A stretch of DNA of 64,000 bases from NCBI GenBank assembly GCA_964584315.1, contig CAZOZO010000002.1:1-64000 (forward strand). The letters run 5' to 3'. This stretch comes from CAXXOK01 sp964584315 (GTDB lineage Bacteria > Bacillota > Clostridia > Christensenellales > Aristaeellaceae). Below are positions 26,866-35,409 of the stretch, piece by piece. Position numbers and translations under genes: made by a program. Within the stretch, counting starts at the first letter, position 1. Each line of letters starts with the position of its first letter. The notes under the pieces are model-generated. The model saw only the letters and a list, made by a program, of their open reading frames with translations, was not told the origin of the DNA and searched no databases.

Positions 26866-27898
26866 GATGAAACCCGTTTCAAAGAAACCCCTGTGCGCGC
26901 GCGTGATTCTTGCGCTGATGTGCGTATACCTCTTCTGGGGCGGCACCTATCTTGGCATGAAGATCGCCGTCGAAACCATCCCGCCCTTCCTGATGACAGG
27001 GATGCGCTTCAGTCTGGCGGGCTGGGTGCTGTATGCCATTGTACGTCTGCGCGGCGAGCCGCGCCCCACATGGGTCGAGGTGCGCAATGCGGGTATCGCG
27101 GGCGCGCTGATGCTGGTTTGCGGTAACAGCGTGGTCGCCATGGCGGAGCAGACGGTGCCTTCCTCCATCGCATCGCTGCTGATTGCAACGACGCCGCTGT
27201 GGATCACTGGCATCTCTGCCGTGCTGGAGCACAAAAAACCAGGACTTGGGTCGGTGGTCGGCATCGTGATGGGCCTCGCAGGTGTTGCCGTGCTGGTGTG
27301 GAACCCCGGCAGCTCTGGCGGTCACGGAGCCAGCCTGTGGGGCATCGTCGCCATCATCGCCGCATCGGTGGCGTGGTCCAGCGGTACGGTGGTATCCCGC
27401 CGGGCGAGGATGCCCAAAGCGCCGCTGCTGGCCACCGCCTTGCAGATGATCGTAGGTGGCGCGCTGCTGCTGGCCGTGGCAGGGATTCATGGCGATTTTG
27501 TGGGCTTCAGCTTTGCACACGTATCGCAGAGCTCATGGCTGGCCATGGGGTACCTGATCGTGTTCGGTTCCATGCTGGGCTATACGGCCTACGTTTGGCT
27601 GTTCCGTAACACGGAGCCCTCCATCGCAGCCACATATGCTTACGTCAACCCGATTGTAGCCATGCTGGTGGGTTGGCTGCTGGCCGGTGAGCAGTTGGGC
27701 GTGAACGCGCTGATCGCCGCGGTCATCATCATTGCATCGGTTGTGGTGATCACGCGGTTCCGTGGCAGCGCCACCAAACCTTCTGCCGCGCGGGGAGCCG
27801 AAGCCGGCGCAACGCCTTTGGCAACAGGTTCCGATGGTGAAACAGCTGTGCTGTCGCCTGTGGCTGTCGCAAGCACCGCTTCCGAGCCGGACGTATAA
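26858..27898 (+). CDS. DMT-family (EamA) transporter
   Basis: A 346-residue inner-membrane protein with ten predicted helices in two EamA repeats (about 15-145 and 160-300); FWGGTYLGMKIAVE and PSIAATYAYVNPIVAMLVGW are typical. It ends in an Ala/Ser/Thr-rich tail of about 45 residues. These are drug/metabolite exporters; coupling to an Lrp regulator suggests an amino acid or amine. It starts at ATG 26858 within the end of the regulator gene and is followed by a strong terminator. Confidence 0.88.
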   Translation: MHEMKPVSKKPLCARVILALMCVYLFWGGTYLGMKIAVETIPPFLMTGMRFSLAGWVLYAIVRLRGEPRPTWVEVRNAGIAGALMLVCGNSVVAMAEQTVPSSIASLLIATTPLWITGISAVLEHKKPGLGSVVGIVMGLAGVAVLVWNPGSSGGHGASLWGIVAIIAASVAWSSGTVVSRRARMPKAPLLATALQMIVGGALLLAVAGIHGDFVGFSFAHVSQSSWLAMGYLIVFGSMLGYTAYVWLFRNTEPSIAATYAYVNPIVAMLVGWLLAGEQLGVNALIAAVIIIASVVVITRFRGSATKPSAARGAEAGATPLATGSDGETAVLSPVAVASTASEPDV

Positions 27899-27943
27899 AT
27901 GCCGTCCTTCGAAACGTCAGGCAAACTGTATACGAGCATTGAC

Positions 27944-27980
27944 AGGAAGAGACTGTGTCGCGCAGTCTCTTCCTTATTTT
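27944..27980 (+). terminator. Strong intrinsic terminator after the DMT transporter
   Basis: AGGAAGAGACTG (27944-27955) pairs perfectly with CAGTCTCTTCCT (27963-27974), 7-nt loop, then TATTTT. Confidence 0.9.
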
Positions 27981-28094
27981 GCTCTATTTGAAGCAGCCTG
28001 AGGCACATGACATGCCCGTTATGCGTGGCAATCGGGTCCGTACGCGCGCCCTGCCAATGCGCGGCATTGCCTCATGTTGCTTGCAGCGACATTC

Positions 28095-29081
28095 TCACGC
28101 GTCTCCAACGGTCGTCTGCCCCGCCTTTTGCAACAAATCGCGCCGCCTGCGGTATTCCACGATAGGCCCATCGCCCACCAGCAACTTTTCGCTGCTGCGG
28201 TACGCCGAAGGTTTCGGCCGCTGGGTGATGACCACGCGCCTGTCCTGCCGCTCGATCACGCGGTTCATGTACTTTCCCACCCACGCGATGAAACGGTTGA
28301 TGCTTTTAAATGGTGTAAGGCTGTTATAGAAACGGATGTAGAGGATGGTGTTCTCCTCATCCACCGGCGCGAAATAGACCACCACACGCAAGTTTGCCGC
28401 AATGTGGTTCATCCACAGGTTTGGGAAGCGGAACTTGAGGTAAGTGCTCTTGATCTCGCAATCCTCCGGTTTTTTGGGCTTCTGGCCCTGATCGACCTCG
28501 TTGTTTGCGCTGGTGACGATGGCATTATCCTCAAAGATCACCTTCGGGCCATTGATGAGCGTTTTGTTGCCCCTGCCGATGGTATTGTAATGCACGATGG
28601 GCACATGCACCACGTCCAGCTGGTTTTCAATGGCGCGCGAGTAATGCGCGTTCCATGAATCCTCCAGCTCACTATACACCATGCCGTCCAGCTCGCCATG
28701 GAAGAACGGCACCGTGTCGGTCGCTTTCTCCGGTTCGCCATACCATAAAAAGATAATGCCGTTCTCCTCGCGCACGGGGTATCGCCGCACGTTGAAACGG
28801 TCGTTCTGCTGCGGATCGCCCTTGCCATTGGCGGGGATGAATCTGCACTTGCCCGCCGTGTCGAATTCAAGCCCGTGGAACGGGCAGCGGATGCAATCCC
28901 CCTGCATTTTGCCAGCGCTGAGCGCCGCCCCACGATGCGTGCACTGATCCACCACACAGCCCAGTGTGCCCGTCGGGGTGCGGAACAGCGCCAAGTCGAG
29001 GTTCAACCGTTTGACCGCCGTGATGCCGCCTGCCTTGACCTTGGACGACGGGAGAATCGCATACCACTGGTTCTGAATCAT
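28095..29081 (-). CDS. Rieske non-heme iron oxygenase, alpha-subunit type
   Basis: A 328-residue protein. The Rieske [2Fe-2S] site is Cys47-x-His49 (CTH) and Cys66-x2-His69 (CPFHG). The catalytic half keeps the mononuclear iron motif ENQLDVVHVPIVH (Asp and two His). These enzymes use O2 and reducing power to hydroxylate or demethylate organic substrates. ATG 29081 follows GAGAGGGG; the frame reaches further upstream without a ribosome site. No reductase or ferredoxin partner is encoded nearby, and the rest of the window suggests an anaerobe, so its electron source and substrate are open. Close in form to single-component-like oxygenases seen in some Clostridia. Confidence 0.85.
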   Translation of the reverse strand: MIQNQWYAILPSSKVKAGGITAVKRLNLDLALFRTPTGTLGCVVDQCTHRGAALSAGKMQGDCIRCPFHGLEFDTAGKCRFIPANGKGDPQQNDRFNVRRYPVREENGIIFLWYGEPEKATDTVPFFHGELDGMVYSELEDSWNAHYSRAIENQLDVVHVPIVHYNTIGRGNKTLINGPKVIFEDNAIVTSANNEVDQGQKPKKPEDCEIKSTYLKFRFPNLWMNHIAANLRVVVYFAPVDEENTILYIRFYNSLTPFKSINRFIAWVGKYMNRVIERQDRRVVITQRPKPSAYRSSEKLLVGDGPIVEYRRRRDLLQKAGQTTVGDA

Positions 29082-29112
29082 CCAAAACGCCCCTCTCTTG
29101 TTCAATGCATCC

Positions 29113-29152
29113 ATTTTACCATAGCAGTTGTTGGCTGAAACCATACAACTGC
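29113..29152 (-). promoter_or_regulatory. Promoter and inverted repeat upstream of the Rieske gene
   Basis: GCAGTTGT (29124-29131) and ACAACTGC (29145-29152) form an 8-bp inverted repeat with a 13-bp gap. On the minus strand TGGTAAAAT (extended -10) ends at 29113, so the repeat would cover the -35 area and could be an operator. Confidence 0.4.
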
Positions 29153-29377
29153 ATGAAACAAAACGAATTCATGCCTTGACTTTACCGCATGCTCCGCTCC
29201 AAAACATATTTTTACGACGGAAGGCGTTATCTGCAGCCAGTGTAAGGGATATTCTGCAAAAAGGCAGGCATCCCTTTCGGTACGTTGCGAAAGCGTATGG
29301 CACCCATATGCGTGAACGCGTATGCAGGCATCAGATGTTTGGCATGCCGCGCATGGCTTTTACCGTTTACAGCAAAA

Positions 29378-29419
29378 TGCGAAAAGGCCAACGCATCGAT
29401 TCACGATGCGTCGGCCTTT
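29378..29419 (-). terminator. Terminator of the nucleoside-type operon
   Basis: AAAGGCC (29383-29389) with GGCCTTT (29413-29419), one mismatch, then ACGCATCG/CGATGCGT inside, 5-nt loop. On the minus strand it is followed by TTTTCGCATTTTGC. The remaining gene-free part, 29153-29377, shows nothing I can name. Confidence 0.85.
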
Positions 29420-29448
29420 ATATGCTGTCCACAATTACCGCCTGTTGG

Positions 29449-30165
29449 CTAACAGCGGGCTTTGAAAGCCTTTATCTCCCGTGTCAGGGCGGGCACATCG
29501 TCATGCAGCTTCAGGATGGCACTGCCGATGAACGCCCCGTCCGCACCCGCTGCCTTGACCATGGCCGCGTCGTCGGGTGTGTGCACGCCCACGCCGCAGT
29601 AGATGGGCCTGTCCACCCCCTGCGCACGCAGGTAGGCGATGCAGTCCGCAAGCGTCGGGCAGGCGGGGTTCACGCGACCTGCAGTGGGTTTGGCCTGCAT
29701 ATACACAAACCCGTTGGAGGCAAGTGCCTGCGCCACCTCGTCTTCCGGCAGGTCAAACTGCACGTAGCAGCTCACCTTCAGGCCGTCCTCCATCAGGCGA
29801 CGCTTGATGGCATCGTCCTTCAGGCCAACGAGGATGAGGTCTGCAAAGCCATGTTCGCGGCAGAATGCCACAAAGCGGTCGTAGCCCATCTCCTCCAGGG
29901 TATCCTCGTAGAGCATCAGCAGCAGGGTGGTATCCGGCAGGCGGCGCTTGAGCTCCGCCATGCCGTCCATGTAGCGGTCATAATCGTCGCAGGCTTCCAG
30001 CGCACGCTTCATGCGACCGGCAATAAACTCCCCTTCCAGGTAGGGGTCGCGCCCGGGAAAATCCACCTCGATCACATCGCAGCCAGCCGCCACATACGTT
30101 TCCGCCATGCGGATGCTCGCCTCGATGGACGGGAAGCCGTTGGACAGGTAGCAAATCAGCTTCAT
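29449..30165 (-). CDS. TrpA-like TIM-barrel protein, not in a trp context
   Basis: A 238-residue (beta/alpha)8 protein related to tryptophan synthase alpha. The catalytic Glu49 of TrpA matches Glu33 in VIEVDFP; the second catalytic residue Asp60 aligns with Glu44 (PYLEG instead of PLADG), and the phosphate-site glycines near GVGVHTPDD and GADGAFIGSA are kept. It is about 30 residues shorter than TrpA. No trpB or other trp gene is near; instead it is the last gene of a nucleoside-type uptake and catabolism operon, overlapping the alcohol dehydrogenase gene by 4 nt. A retro-aldol cleavage of a sugar-phosphate adduct, like that of indoleglycerol phosphate, is a reasonable guess. Confidence 0.8.
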   Translation of the reverse strand: MKLICYLSNGFPSIEASIRMAETYVAAGCDVIEVDFPGRDPYLEGEFIAGRMKRALEACDDYDRYMDGMAELKRRLPDTTLLLMLYEDTLEEMGYDRFVAFCREHGFADLILVGLKDDAIKRRLMEDGLKVSCYVQFDLPEDEVAQALASNGFVYMQAKPTAGRVNPACPTLADCIAYLRAQGVDRPIYCGVGVHTPDDAAMVKAAGADGAFIGSAILKLHDDVPALTREIKAFKARC

Positions 30166-31325
30166 GCGCGCACCCCTTCCGAGTCGCCCGCATAAGCCCG
30201 CGCATAGAGCGCAGCGATCTCATCCATGCTAGGGATGACCGGGTTGGTCTTGGTGCACCCATCTGCGAGGGCCAGCGCGGCCATGTGCGGTATTTTTGCC
30301 TGATAGGCCGCCGCATCCGGTATCACGCTGCCCAGCGTGGCCGGTATACCCAGCGCCGCGTTGAGCGCCGCTACCGCGTCCGCCATATCCTTTACGCCAA
30401 GCTTTTGCGCCATGGCATCATAACGCGCTTTGGCCTCCGTGCTGTGCGCGGCGTTGAAGTGAATGACATGCGGCAGGAGCACCGCGTCCGCAAGCCCGTG
30501 CGCCACGTGGAACAGCCCGCCCACCGCATGCGCCATGGAGTGTACGATACCCAGCGACACGTTGGTGAACGCCATGCCCGCGATCATGCTGGCATTGAGC
30601 ATCGCCTCCCGCGCGGCGATATCGCTACCGTTGGCATACGCTTTGGGCAGTTCGGTAAAAATATCCGTAATGGCCCGCTCGCACAGCGTGTCGCTCACAT
30701 AGTTCGCGCGGTTGGACACCAGCGCCTCCAGCGCGTGGGTCATCGCATCCATGCCAGTTTCCGCGGTGATGTGCGGGGGCATGGACACCGTGACGCGCGG
30801 GTCGCAAATGGCAATGTCCGGCATCATTTCCATGTTGCCGATGCCATACTTGAGGCCGCCGCTGGTGATGACCACCGAGCGGCTCACCTCGCTGGCTGTG
30901 CCCGCCGTGGAGGGAATGCAGCATAGGCGCGCCTTCTTGCGCAATGTGGGGAACGGGTTCGCGGCCAGTACGTCCTGTATCGTTTTCAGCTCCGGCGCTT
31001 CGTAAAACACCCACATCATCTTGGCCGCGTCCATGGGCGAGCCGCCGCCCAACGCCACGATCAGGTCGGGCTCAAAGCGGCGCATGGCCTCCGCACCGCG
31101 TAGCACTGTTTCCAGCGACGGATCCGGCTCCACGCCCTCAAACACCTCTGTCACAGCCCCCGCCTCCGCAAGGTACTTGCGCACGGTCTCCAGCATGCCA
31201 TTCTTCTGCATGCTCTGCCCGCCCACAACGACCATCGCCCGCTTAAAAGGAAGCGTCTTCAAGTGGCTTAAGCAACCGTCACCAAACAGCAGCTGGCTGC
31301 CCGCCAGCTTCATGGGTCTCATCAT
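30162..31325 (-). CDS. Iron-containing alcohol dehydrogenase
   Basis: A 387-residue group III dehydrogenase. The dinucleotide loop GGGSPMDAAK and the metal ligands in DAMTHALE and HSMAHAVGGLFHVAHG (Asp and three His) are all present. It interconverts an aldehyde or ketone and an alcohol with NAD(P)H. ATG 31325 follows AAAGGGAG; the longer upstream frame lacks a site. Overlaps the TrpA-like gene by ATGA. In this operon it would remove a small aldehyde made by a preceding aldolase step, much as in known deoxyribose or methylthioribose shunts; that is inference. Confidence 0.9.
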   Translation of the reverse strand: MMRPMKLAGSQLLFGDGCLSHLKTLPFKRAMVVVGGQSMQKNGMLETVRKYLAEAGAVTEVFEGVEPDPSLETVLRGAEAMRRFEPDLIVALGGGSPMDAAKMMWVFYEAPELKTIQDVLAANPFPTLRKKARLCCIPSTAGTASEVSRSVVITSGGLKYGIGNMEMMPDIAICDPRVTVSMPPHITAETGMDAMTHALEALVSNRANYVSDTLCERAITDIFTELPKAYANGSDIAAREAMLNASMIAGMAFTNVSLGIVHSMAHAVGGLFHVAHGLADAVLLPHVIHFNAAHSTEAKARYDAMAQKLGVKDMADAVAALNAALGIPATLGSVIPDAAAYQAKIPHMAALALADGCTKTNPVIPSMDEIAALYARAYAGDSEGVRA

Positions 31326-31426
31326 GTGCGTTTCTCCCTTTCTATCCACGCATGATTTTGAGTTTAAGCCCGCCTGGCGGGCACAGCCACGCGCCACGGC
31401 TCCCTGATGCCGCGTTGCGCAGCCTG

Positions 31427-32221
31427 TCAGCCGCGCAGCGCAGCCATGACCTCACACGCCAGCTTTGCGGAGATGGGATTTGCGAGCTTTCCGCCCTCCT
31501 TCATGCTGGAGCCGATGATGGCCCCGTCGGCGATGCCAAGCTGCGTACGGATATTGCCTGCGTTCACGCCGCTGCCCGCGATCACCGGCACTTTGACCAA
31601 CCATTTGACACGCTCAATGGTCTTGATGGGCGGTTCAATGCCGATGGCCGAACCGGTCACGATGATGGCATCCGCGCCGCAGGCGGCGGCGTTCACTGCG
31701 CTCTGCTCCACGGTCACGTGCGGCAGCACCATGTTGGTGTGCTTGACCTGCACATCCGCCAGCACCATCACGTCCTCGCAGCCAAGCGACTTGCGGTACA
31801 GCATGCACTCGCGCGCGCAGGGGCTGATAAAGCCCCCATAAAACTCAACCGTATCCACAAAAACCGCCGCGCGGATGAACTGCGCACCCGTCGCCTTGGC
31901 GATGGCGAGCGACGCGGCATAGTCGCAAAAAGCCGCATCCACGCCGACGGGGATACTGACCGCGTCACGCACCTTCAGCGTAGCCACCGCAAGGGCGGCA
32001 AACTGCGCTGGCTCCAACTTGACGGAAAAGGGGTCGTCCCCCATGTTTTCGACGATCACGGCATCCACGCCCGCCGCCTCAAGCGTTGTTGCATCCTGCA
32101 CGGCCTGCGCATACACGCGGCTCATGTCGCCCCCGAAATGCAGCGTGCCGGGCAGCGGCAAACAGTGCACCATGCCGATCACGAACGGCTTGCCTGCTTT
32201 CAAAACTTCACGGATGTTCAC
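31427..32221 (-). CDS. BtpA/SgcQ-family TIM-barrel protein
   Basis: A 264-residue barrel of the BtpA/SgcQ family, whose enzymatic role is not settled. Recognisable strings are GMVHCLPLPGTLHFGG at the start, VIVENMGDDPF, ADVQVKHT and DAIIVTGSAIG. It begins at GTG 32221, overlapping the phosphorylase stop (GTGA), so it is translated with that gene. The family is sometimes found with sugar uptake systems. Together with the TrpA-like barrel it gives this operon two candidate lyase/isomerase enzymes. Confidence 0.85.
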   Translation of the reverse strand: MNIREVLKAGKPFVIGMVHCLPLPGTLHFGGDMSRVYAQAVQDATTLEAAGVDAVIVENMGDDPFSVKLEPAQFAALAVATLKVRDAVSIPVGVDAAFCDYAASLAIAKATGAQFIRAAVFVDTVEFYGGFISPCARECMLYRKSLGCEDVMVLADVQVKHTNMVLPHVTVEQSAVNAAACGADAIIVTGSAIGIEPPIKTIERVKWLVKVPVIAGSGVNAGNIRTQLGIADGAIIGSSMKEGGKLANPISAKLACEVMAALRG

Positions 32222-32967
32222 TGCGCTTCCCCCTTTTGCGAAATCGCGAACCGATACATGCCCTCCAGGGCCACACGGCAGAGCAGATCCTCCGCATCGC
32301 TGCGGGCCGCGCCTTCCAGCACCTGTTTCAGGTTGCGCAGCACGGTCGCTACTGTGAGCACTGCGGTACGCACACCCATCAACCTGCCCAGCGTGAGCAT
32401 GCACGAGGTCTCCATGTCGATGCCCGCGATGTGCAGCGCATCCAGCTCCTCCATGGTTTTGAGCATGTCCACCCCGCGCTCCTTGGACAGGCGGGAGTCC
32501 TTCATCTGCGAATAGAAGCCGTCCATGGTGCAGTTGACGCCATTCTGGTAGCGGCGGCCAAAGCTCTGTACCGTCTCGTTCAGGGTATTCACCAGTGCCA
32601 AATCTGCCACGGCGGGGTAGCTCTGCTCCACATAGGTGGCGCTGGTCTGCTCCCGGCGCATAGCCGCAATGGGGATCAGGAAATGCCCCAGCATGGTATC
32701 GTCCATGGCCATCACAGTGCCCATGCGCAGCGCCACTTTCATGCCGCAGGCGTACATCTCCTCCATGGCAATGGCTGCCGAGGGCGCGCCGATGCCCGTG
32801 GACGTGACCGTGATGCGCAGGCCCTTGTACGTGCCCGTGTAGGTGTTGAACTCGCGCAGGAACGCCACCTTCTGCGGGTTATCCAGATAACTTTTGATGA
32901 CCTCCACACGCCACGGGTCGCCGGAGAAGATCACATACTCCCCCACCGTTTCGCGTGTCGCGCCCAT
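32218..32967 (-). CDS. Nucleoside phosphorylase, uridine phosphorylase-like
   Basis: A 249-residue PNP/UDP-family enzyme that splits a nucleoside with phosphate into base and (deoxy)ribose-1-phosphate. GDPWRVE (phosphate site), STGIGAPSAAIAMEEM and HIAGIDMETS (nucleoside 2'-OH site; usually VEMES) support the family. The first ATG is 17 nt behind the PfkB stop without a ribosome site. An in-frame ATT overlaps that stop (ATTGA) at 32988, 3 nt behind AAAGGGGCGG, and would add IDIASLY; the true start may be there or at a CTG. Base specificity is not readable. Confidence 0.85.
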   Translation of the reverse strand: MGATRETVGEYVIFSGDPWRVEVIKSYLDNPQKVAFLREFNTYTGTYKGLRITVTSTGIGAPSAAIAMEEMYACGMKVALRMGTVMAMDDTMLGHFLIPIAAMRREQTSATYVEQSYPAVADLALVNTLNETVQSFGRRYQNGVNCTMDGFYSQMKDSRLSKERGVDMLKTMEELDALHIAGIDMETSCMLTLGRLMGVRTAVLTVATVLRNLKQVLEGAARSDAEDLLCRVALEGMYRFAISQKGEAQ

Positions 32968-32983
32968 ATACAGCGATGCGATA

Positions 32984-33931
32984 TCAATCCGCCCCTTTCA
33001 CCTGAGCCTTGTATGCTTCAAACCGTGCAAGCAGGTTCATTTCGTCCGGCAGGCCCGTGCAGCAACCCACCTTTTCCAGCGCGAAGGAGGCGACCACTGC
33101 GCCCAGCATGGCGCACTCCCGTACTGCACGCCCTTGCAGGAAGCCGTACAGAAAGCCCGATATGTACGCGTCGCCCGAGCCGGTGGTATCCACCACGGTC
33201 GCCACGCGGTAGATGGGCACCGCGCCGCTGCCCGCTTTGGTCTGGTAGCGGCTGCCCTCGCCGCCCAACGTGGTCACGATGGCCTCGGCGCTGCCGCGGT
33301 GCAAAAGTTCGCCCAAATCATGCCCCAGCACGCGCTCCATCGCCTCGCGCTCGGTCTCGTTGCAGAAGATCAGCTTGCAATACGTGAGCACTTTACGTAA
33401 AAAATCCGGCGGGAAAGCGTCCATGTCCCCCTTCATGCCAAAGGCGAGGGGCACGTCGTGCTTTTGACACTGCGCAAAAAAAAGCTCGTTATCCTGCCTT
33501 GACCCAACGGTGATCACGCCCATACCCGCACCCTGGAACAGCGCGTCCGCATACGGCGCGGCATACCGGCCGTCCATCGCGCCCGGGTAAAACAGGGTAA
33601 TGTGCTGGCCCTCGTTATCCTGCACCAGATAGCATACGGAGGTGATATCGTCGTCTCGCTCCGTCACGCCCTCAGTGGAGATGCGGTTCTCTTTCAGGAA
33701 CTGTTCAAAGCCGATGCTGCGGTAGTCATGCCCCACGCGGATCAGCGGCATGGCATGGAGCCCCAGCCTGCACAGCGCGCACGCGATGTTCACCGAGCAG
33801 CCGCCATAGTAGACCTGCGTATTGTCCGCATTGGCCACCAGCGATGTAAAACCCACCTGCGCGGGGGTCTTGATCTTGAGCATGTGATCCATGCTCACAT
33901 ATCCGCTGGTCAAAACGTCGTATCTGGTCAT
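32984..33931 (-). CDS. PfkB-family sugar or nucleoside kinase
   Basis: A 315-residue ribokinase-fold kinase. The signature DTTGSGDAYISGF with the catalytic Asp, the substrate-site YYGGCSVNIACALCRLG and the NETEREAME helix are intact. Substrates in the family include ribose, adenosine, fructose-1-P and pseudouridine. The ATG overlaps the cysteine hydrolase stop (ATGA). In this operon it could phosphorylate the imported nucleoside or the sugar released from it. Confidence 0.88.
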   Translation of the reverse strand: MTRYDVLTSGYVSMDHMLKIKTPAQVGFTSLVANADNTQVYYGGCSVNIACALCRLGLHAMPLIRVGHDYRSIGFEQFLKENRISTEGVTERDDDITSVCYLVQDNEGQHITLFYPGAMDGRYAAPYADALFQGAGMGVITVGSRQDNELFFAQCQKHDVPLAFGMKGDMDAFPPDFLRKVLTYCKLIFCNETEREAMERVLGHDLGELLHRGSAEAIVTTLGGEGSRYQTKAGSGAVPIYRVATVVDTTGSGDAYISGFLYGFLQGRAVRECAMLGAVVASFALEKVGCCTGLPDEMNLLARFEAYKAQVKGAD

Positions 33932-34494
33932 AAAAGCCCCTTCTCCATTCGCGCGTATAGCTCCGCAAGGGTCGTCACCTCGCCGAAATACTTGCGGATA
34001 TCGGTCAGGTGCACCTCGTTGACCACTTCATCATTGGTGGCAACAGCGTCGCGCGGCACGATGACGCGGTAGTCAAGGTAGTACGCGTCGGTCACGGTCG
34101 CGCGGATGCAGCAGTTGGTCTTGGTGCCCACGACGATCACGTTTTTGACCCCGTTCTCGCGCAGCACCAAGTCCAGATCAGTGCCGAAAAATGCGCTGTA
34201 CCTGCGCTTTTTGATCACATAGTCATGCGCCGCGTCCACATGCAGCATGGGGTCGATATCCTCGCCGCCCGTGCCCTCGATGCAGTTGGGCCGCATGTTC
34301 ACAAGGTTTTTTTCCGGCTTGCCTGCGCGGTAGCAATGCTGCATGAACACGATGGTCATGCCGTGCGCGCGGCAACGCTCCACCGCCTCGGCGATGCGGG
34401 GCAGTATCTCCCGGTTCTGCGGGTAAAACACGAGGCCGCTTAGGTCGGTAAAATCCCGCACCATATCGACCACGATCAATGCCGTATCGCTCAT
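33928..34494 (-). CDS. Isochorismatase-like cysteine hydrolase
   Basis: A 188-residue amidohydrolase of the isochorismatase fold. The catalytic set is visible: Asp in VVDMVRDF, Lys in DYVIKKRRYSAFFGTDL and the nucleophilic Cys in GTKTNCCIRATVTDA. The metal-binding DxH typical of nicotinamidases is absent, so an N-carbamoyl, ureido or similar amide substrate is more likely, such as a ring-opened base. It starts directly behind the permease stop in the operon. Confidence 0.87.
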   Translation of the reverse strand: MSDTALIVVDMVRDFTDLSGLVFYPQNREILPRIAEAVERCRAHGMTIVFMQHCYRAGKPEKNLVNMRPNCIEGTGGEDIDPMLHVDAAHDYVIKKRRYSAFFGTDLDLVLRENGVKNVIVVGTKTNCCIRATVTDAYYLDYRVIVPRDAVATNDEVVNEVHLTDIRKYFGEVTTLAELYARMEKGLL

Positions 34495-35409
34495 TTAGCC
34501 CCCCATAAAGCCGCGCAGGCGGTTGTTGCGGCGTTTGACCACGGATACCACGGTCAGCACCAGCGTCATGACCACGTAGGGCACGATGTCGATCAGCGCG
34601 GCGGCGGGGCCAGCAAACAGGCCAAGGTTGACCGCCAGCGCCCGCGCCACGCCGAACACGATGGCATACATGGCGCTGCTGACGGGCGAGCCGCGCCCGC
34701 AGTAGATGGCGGCAATCGCAATGAACCCGCGCCCTGCCGTCATGTTGTTGGTAAACAGCGCCATGCGCTCCAGCGACAGGTTAACGCCTGCAAAGGCCGC
34801 GCACAGCGCGCCGATCAGCACGGCGATATACTTGTAGCGGTCGGTGCGTAGGCCCAGGCTGCGTGCTGCATCCTCGTTTTCACCCACCACGCGGATGTAT
34901 ACGCCCAGCTTCGTGCGGTACATGAGCACGCCCATCAGCGGGATCATCAGAAACGCGAGATACGTGGTCACAGGGTGGCCGCTGAGCATGTCGCCAAGGA
35001 TGGGGATATCGCGGATCAGCGGCAGGTTCACCTTCATGTCCGCCACATTGAGCCACTGAAGGGTCAGGTTGGCGGTGCCCATGATCTGCAGCACAAAGCC
35101 CGCGATGGCCGGCACCAGCATGTTGATGGCCAAACCGATGATGATGACGTTGCCCCGCCGCGTCACGCCCATGTAGCTGAACACCAGCCACAGCAACAGA
35201 CAGGAGGCGAACGCAGCGACGTAGCCCAGCGCCACGCTGCCCGTGAGGCCCGCCACCAGCATGGACATGAAGCTGGCCGAGAGCATGAAGCCCTCCAGCG
35301 CGATGTTCAGCACGCCCGCCTTATAAGCGAAGATGCCGCCCAACACGCATAAAAGGATGGGCGTGGTGTGGTATACCGAATCATACAGGATGCTACCGAG
35401 TAATCGCAT
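34495..35409 (-). CDS. Nucleoside-type ABC transporter permease 2
   Basis: A 304-residue permease of the branched-chain/ribose superfamily (BPD_transp_2), closest in form to the second permease of BmpA-dependent nucleoside importers (NupQ/YufQ). About nine membrane segments; GGIFAYKAGVLNIALEGFML at the front and GRGFIAIAAIYCGRGSP near residue 220 are the usual signatures. Its start overlaps permease 1 by 17 nt. Confidence 0.9.
   Translation of the reverse strand: MRLLGSILYDSVYHTTPILLCVLGGIFAYKAGVLNIALEGFMLSASFMSMLVAGLTGSVALGYVAAFASCLLLWLVFSYMGVTRRGNVIIIGLAINMLVPAIAGFVLQIMGTANLTLQWLNVADMKVNLPLIRDIPILGDMLSGHPVTTYLAFLMIPLMGVLMYRTKLGVYIRVVGENEDAARSLGLRTDRYKYIAVLIGALCAAFAGVNLSLERMALFTNNMTAGRGFIAIAAIYCGRGSPVSSAMYAIVFGVARALAVNLGLFAGPAAALIDIVPYVVMTLVLTVVSVVKRRNNRLRGFMGG

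Noticed and set aside
29449..30165. Reading the TrpA-like gene as tryptophan biosynthesis
   Set aside because: No trpB, C, D, E or F gene nearby; Asp60 is replaced by Glu; it is embedded in a nucleoside-type operon.
33928..34494. Nicotinamidase for a nicotinamide riboside pathway
   Set aside because: The isochorismatase fold is clear but the DxH zinc motif of nicotinamidases is missing.
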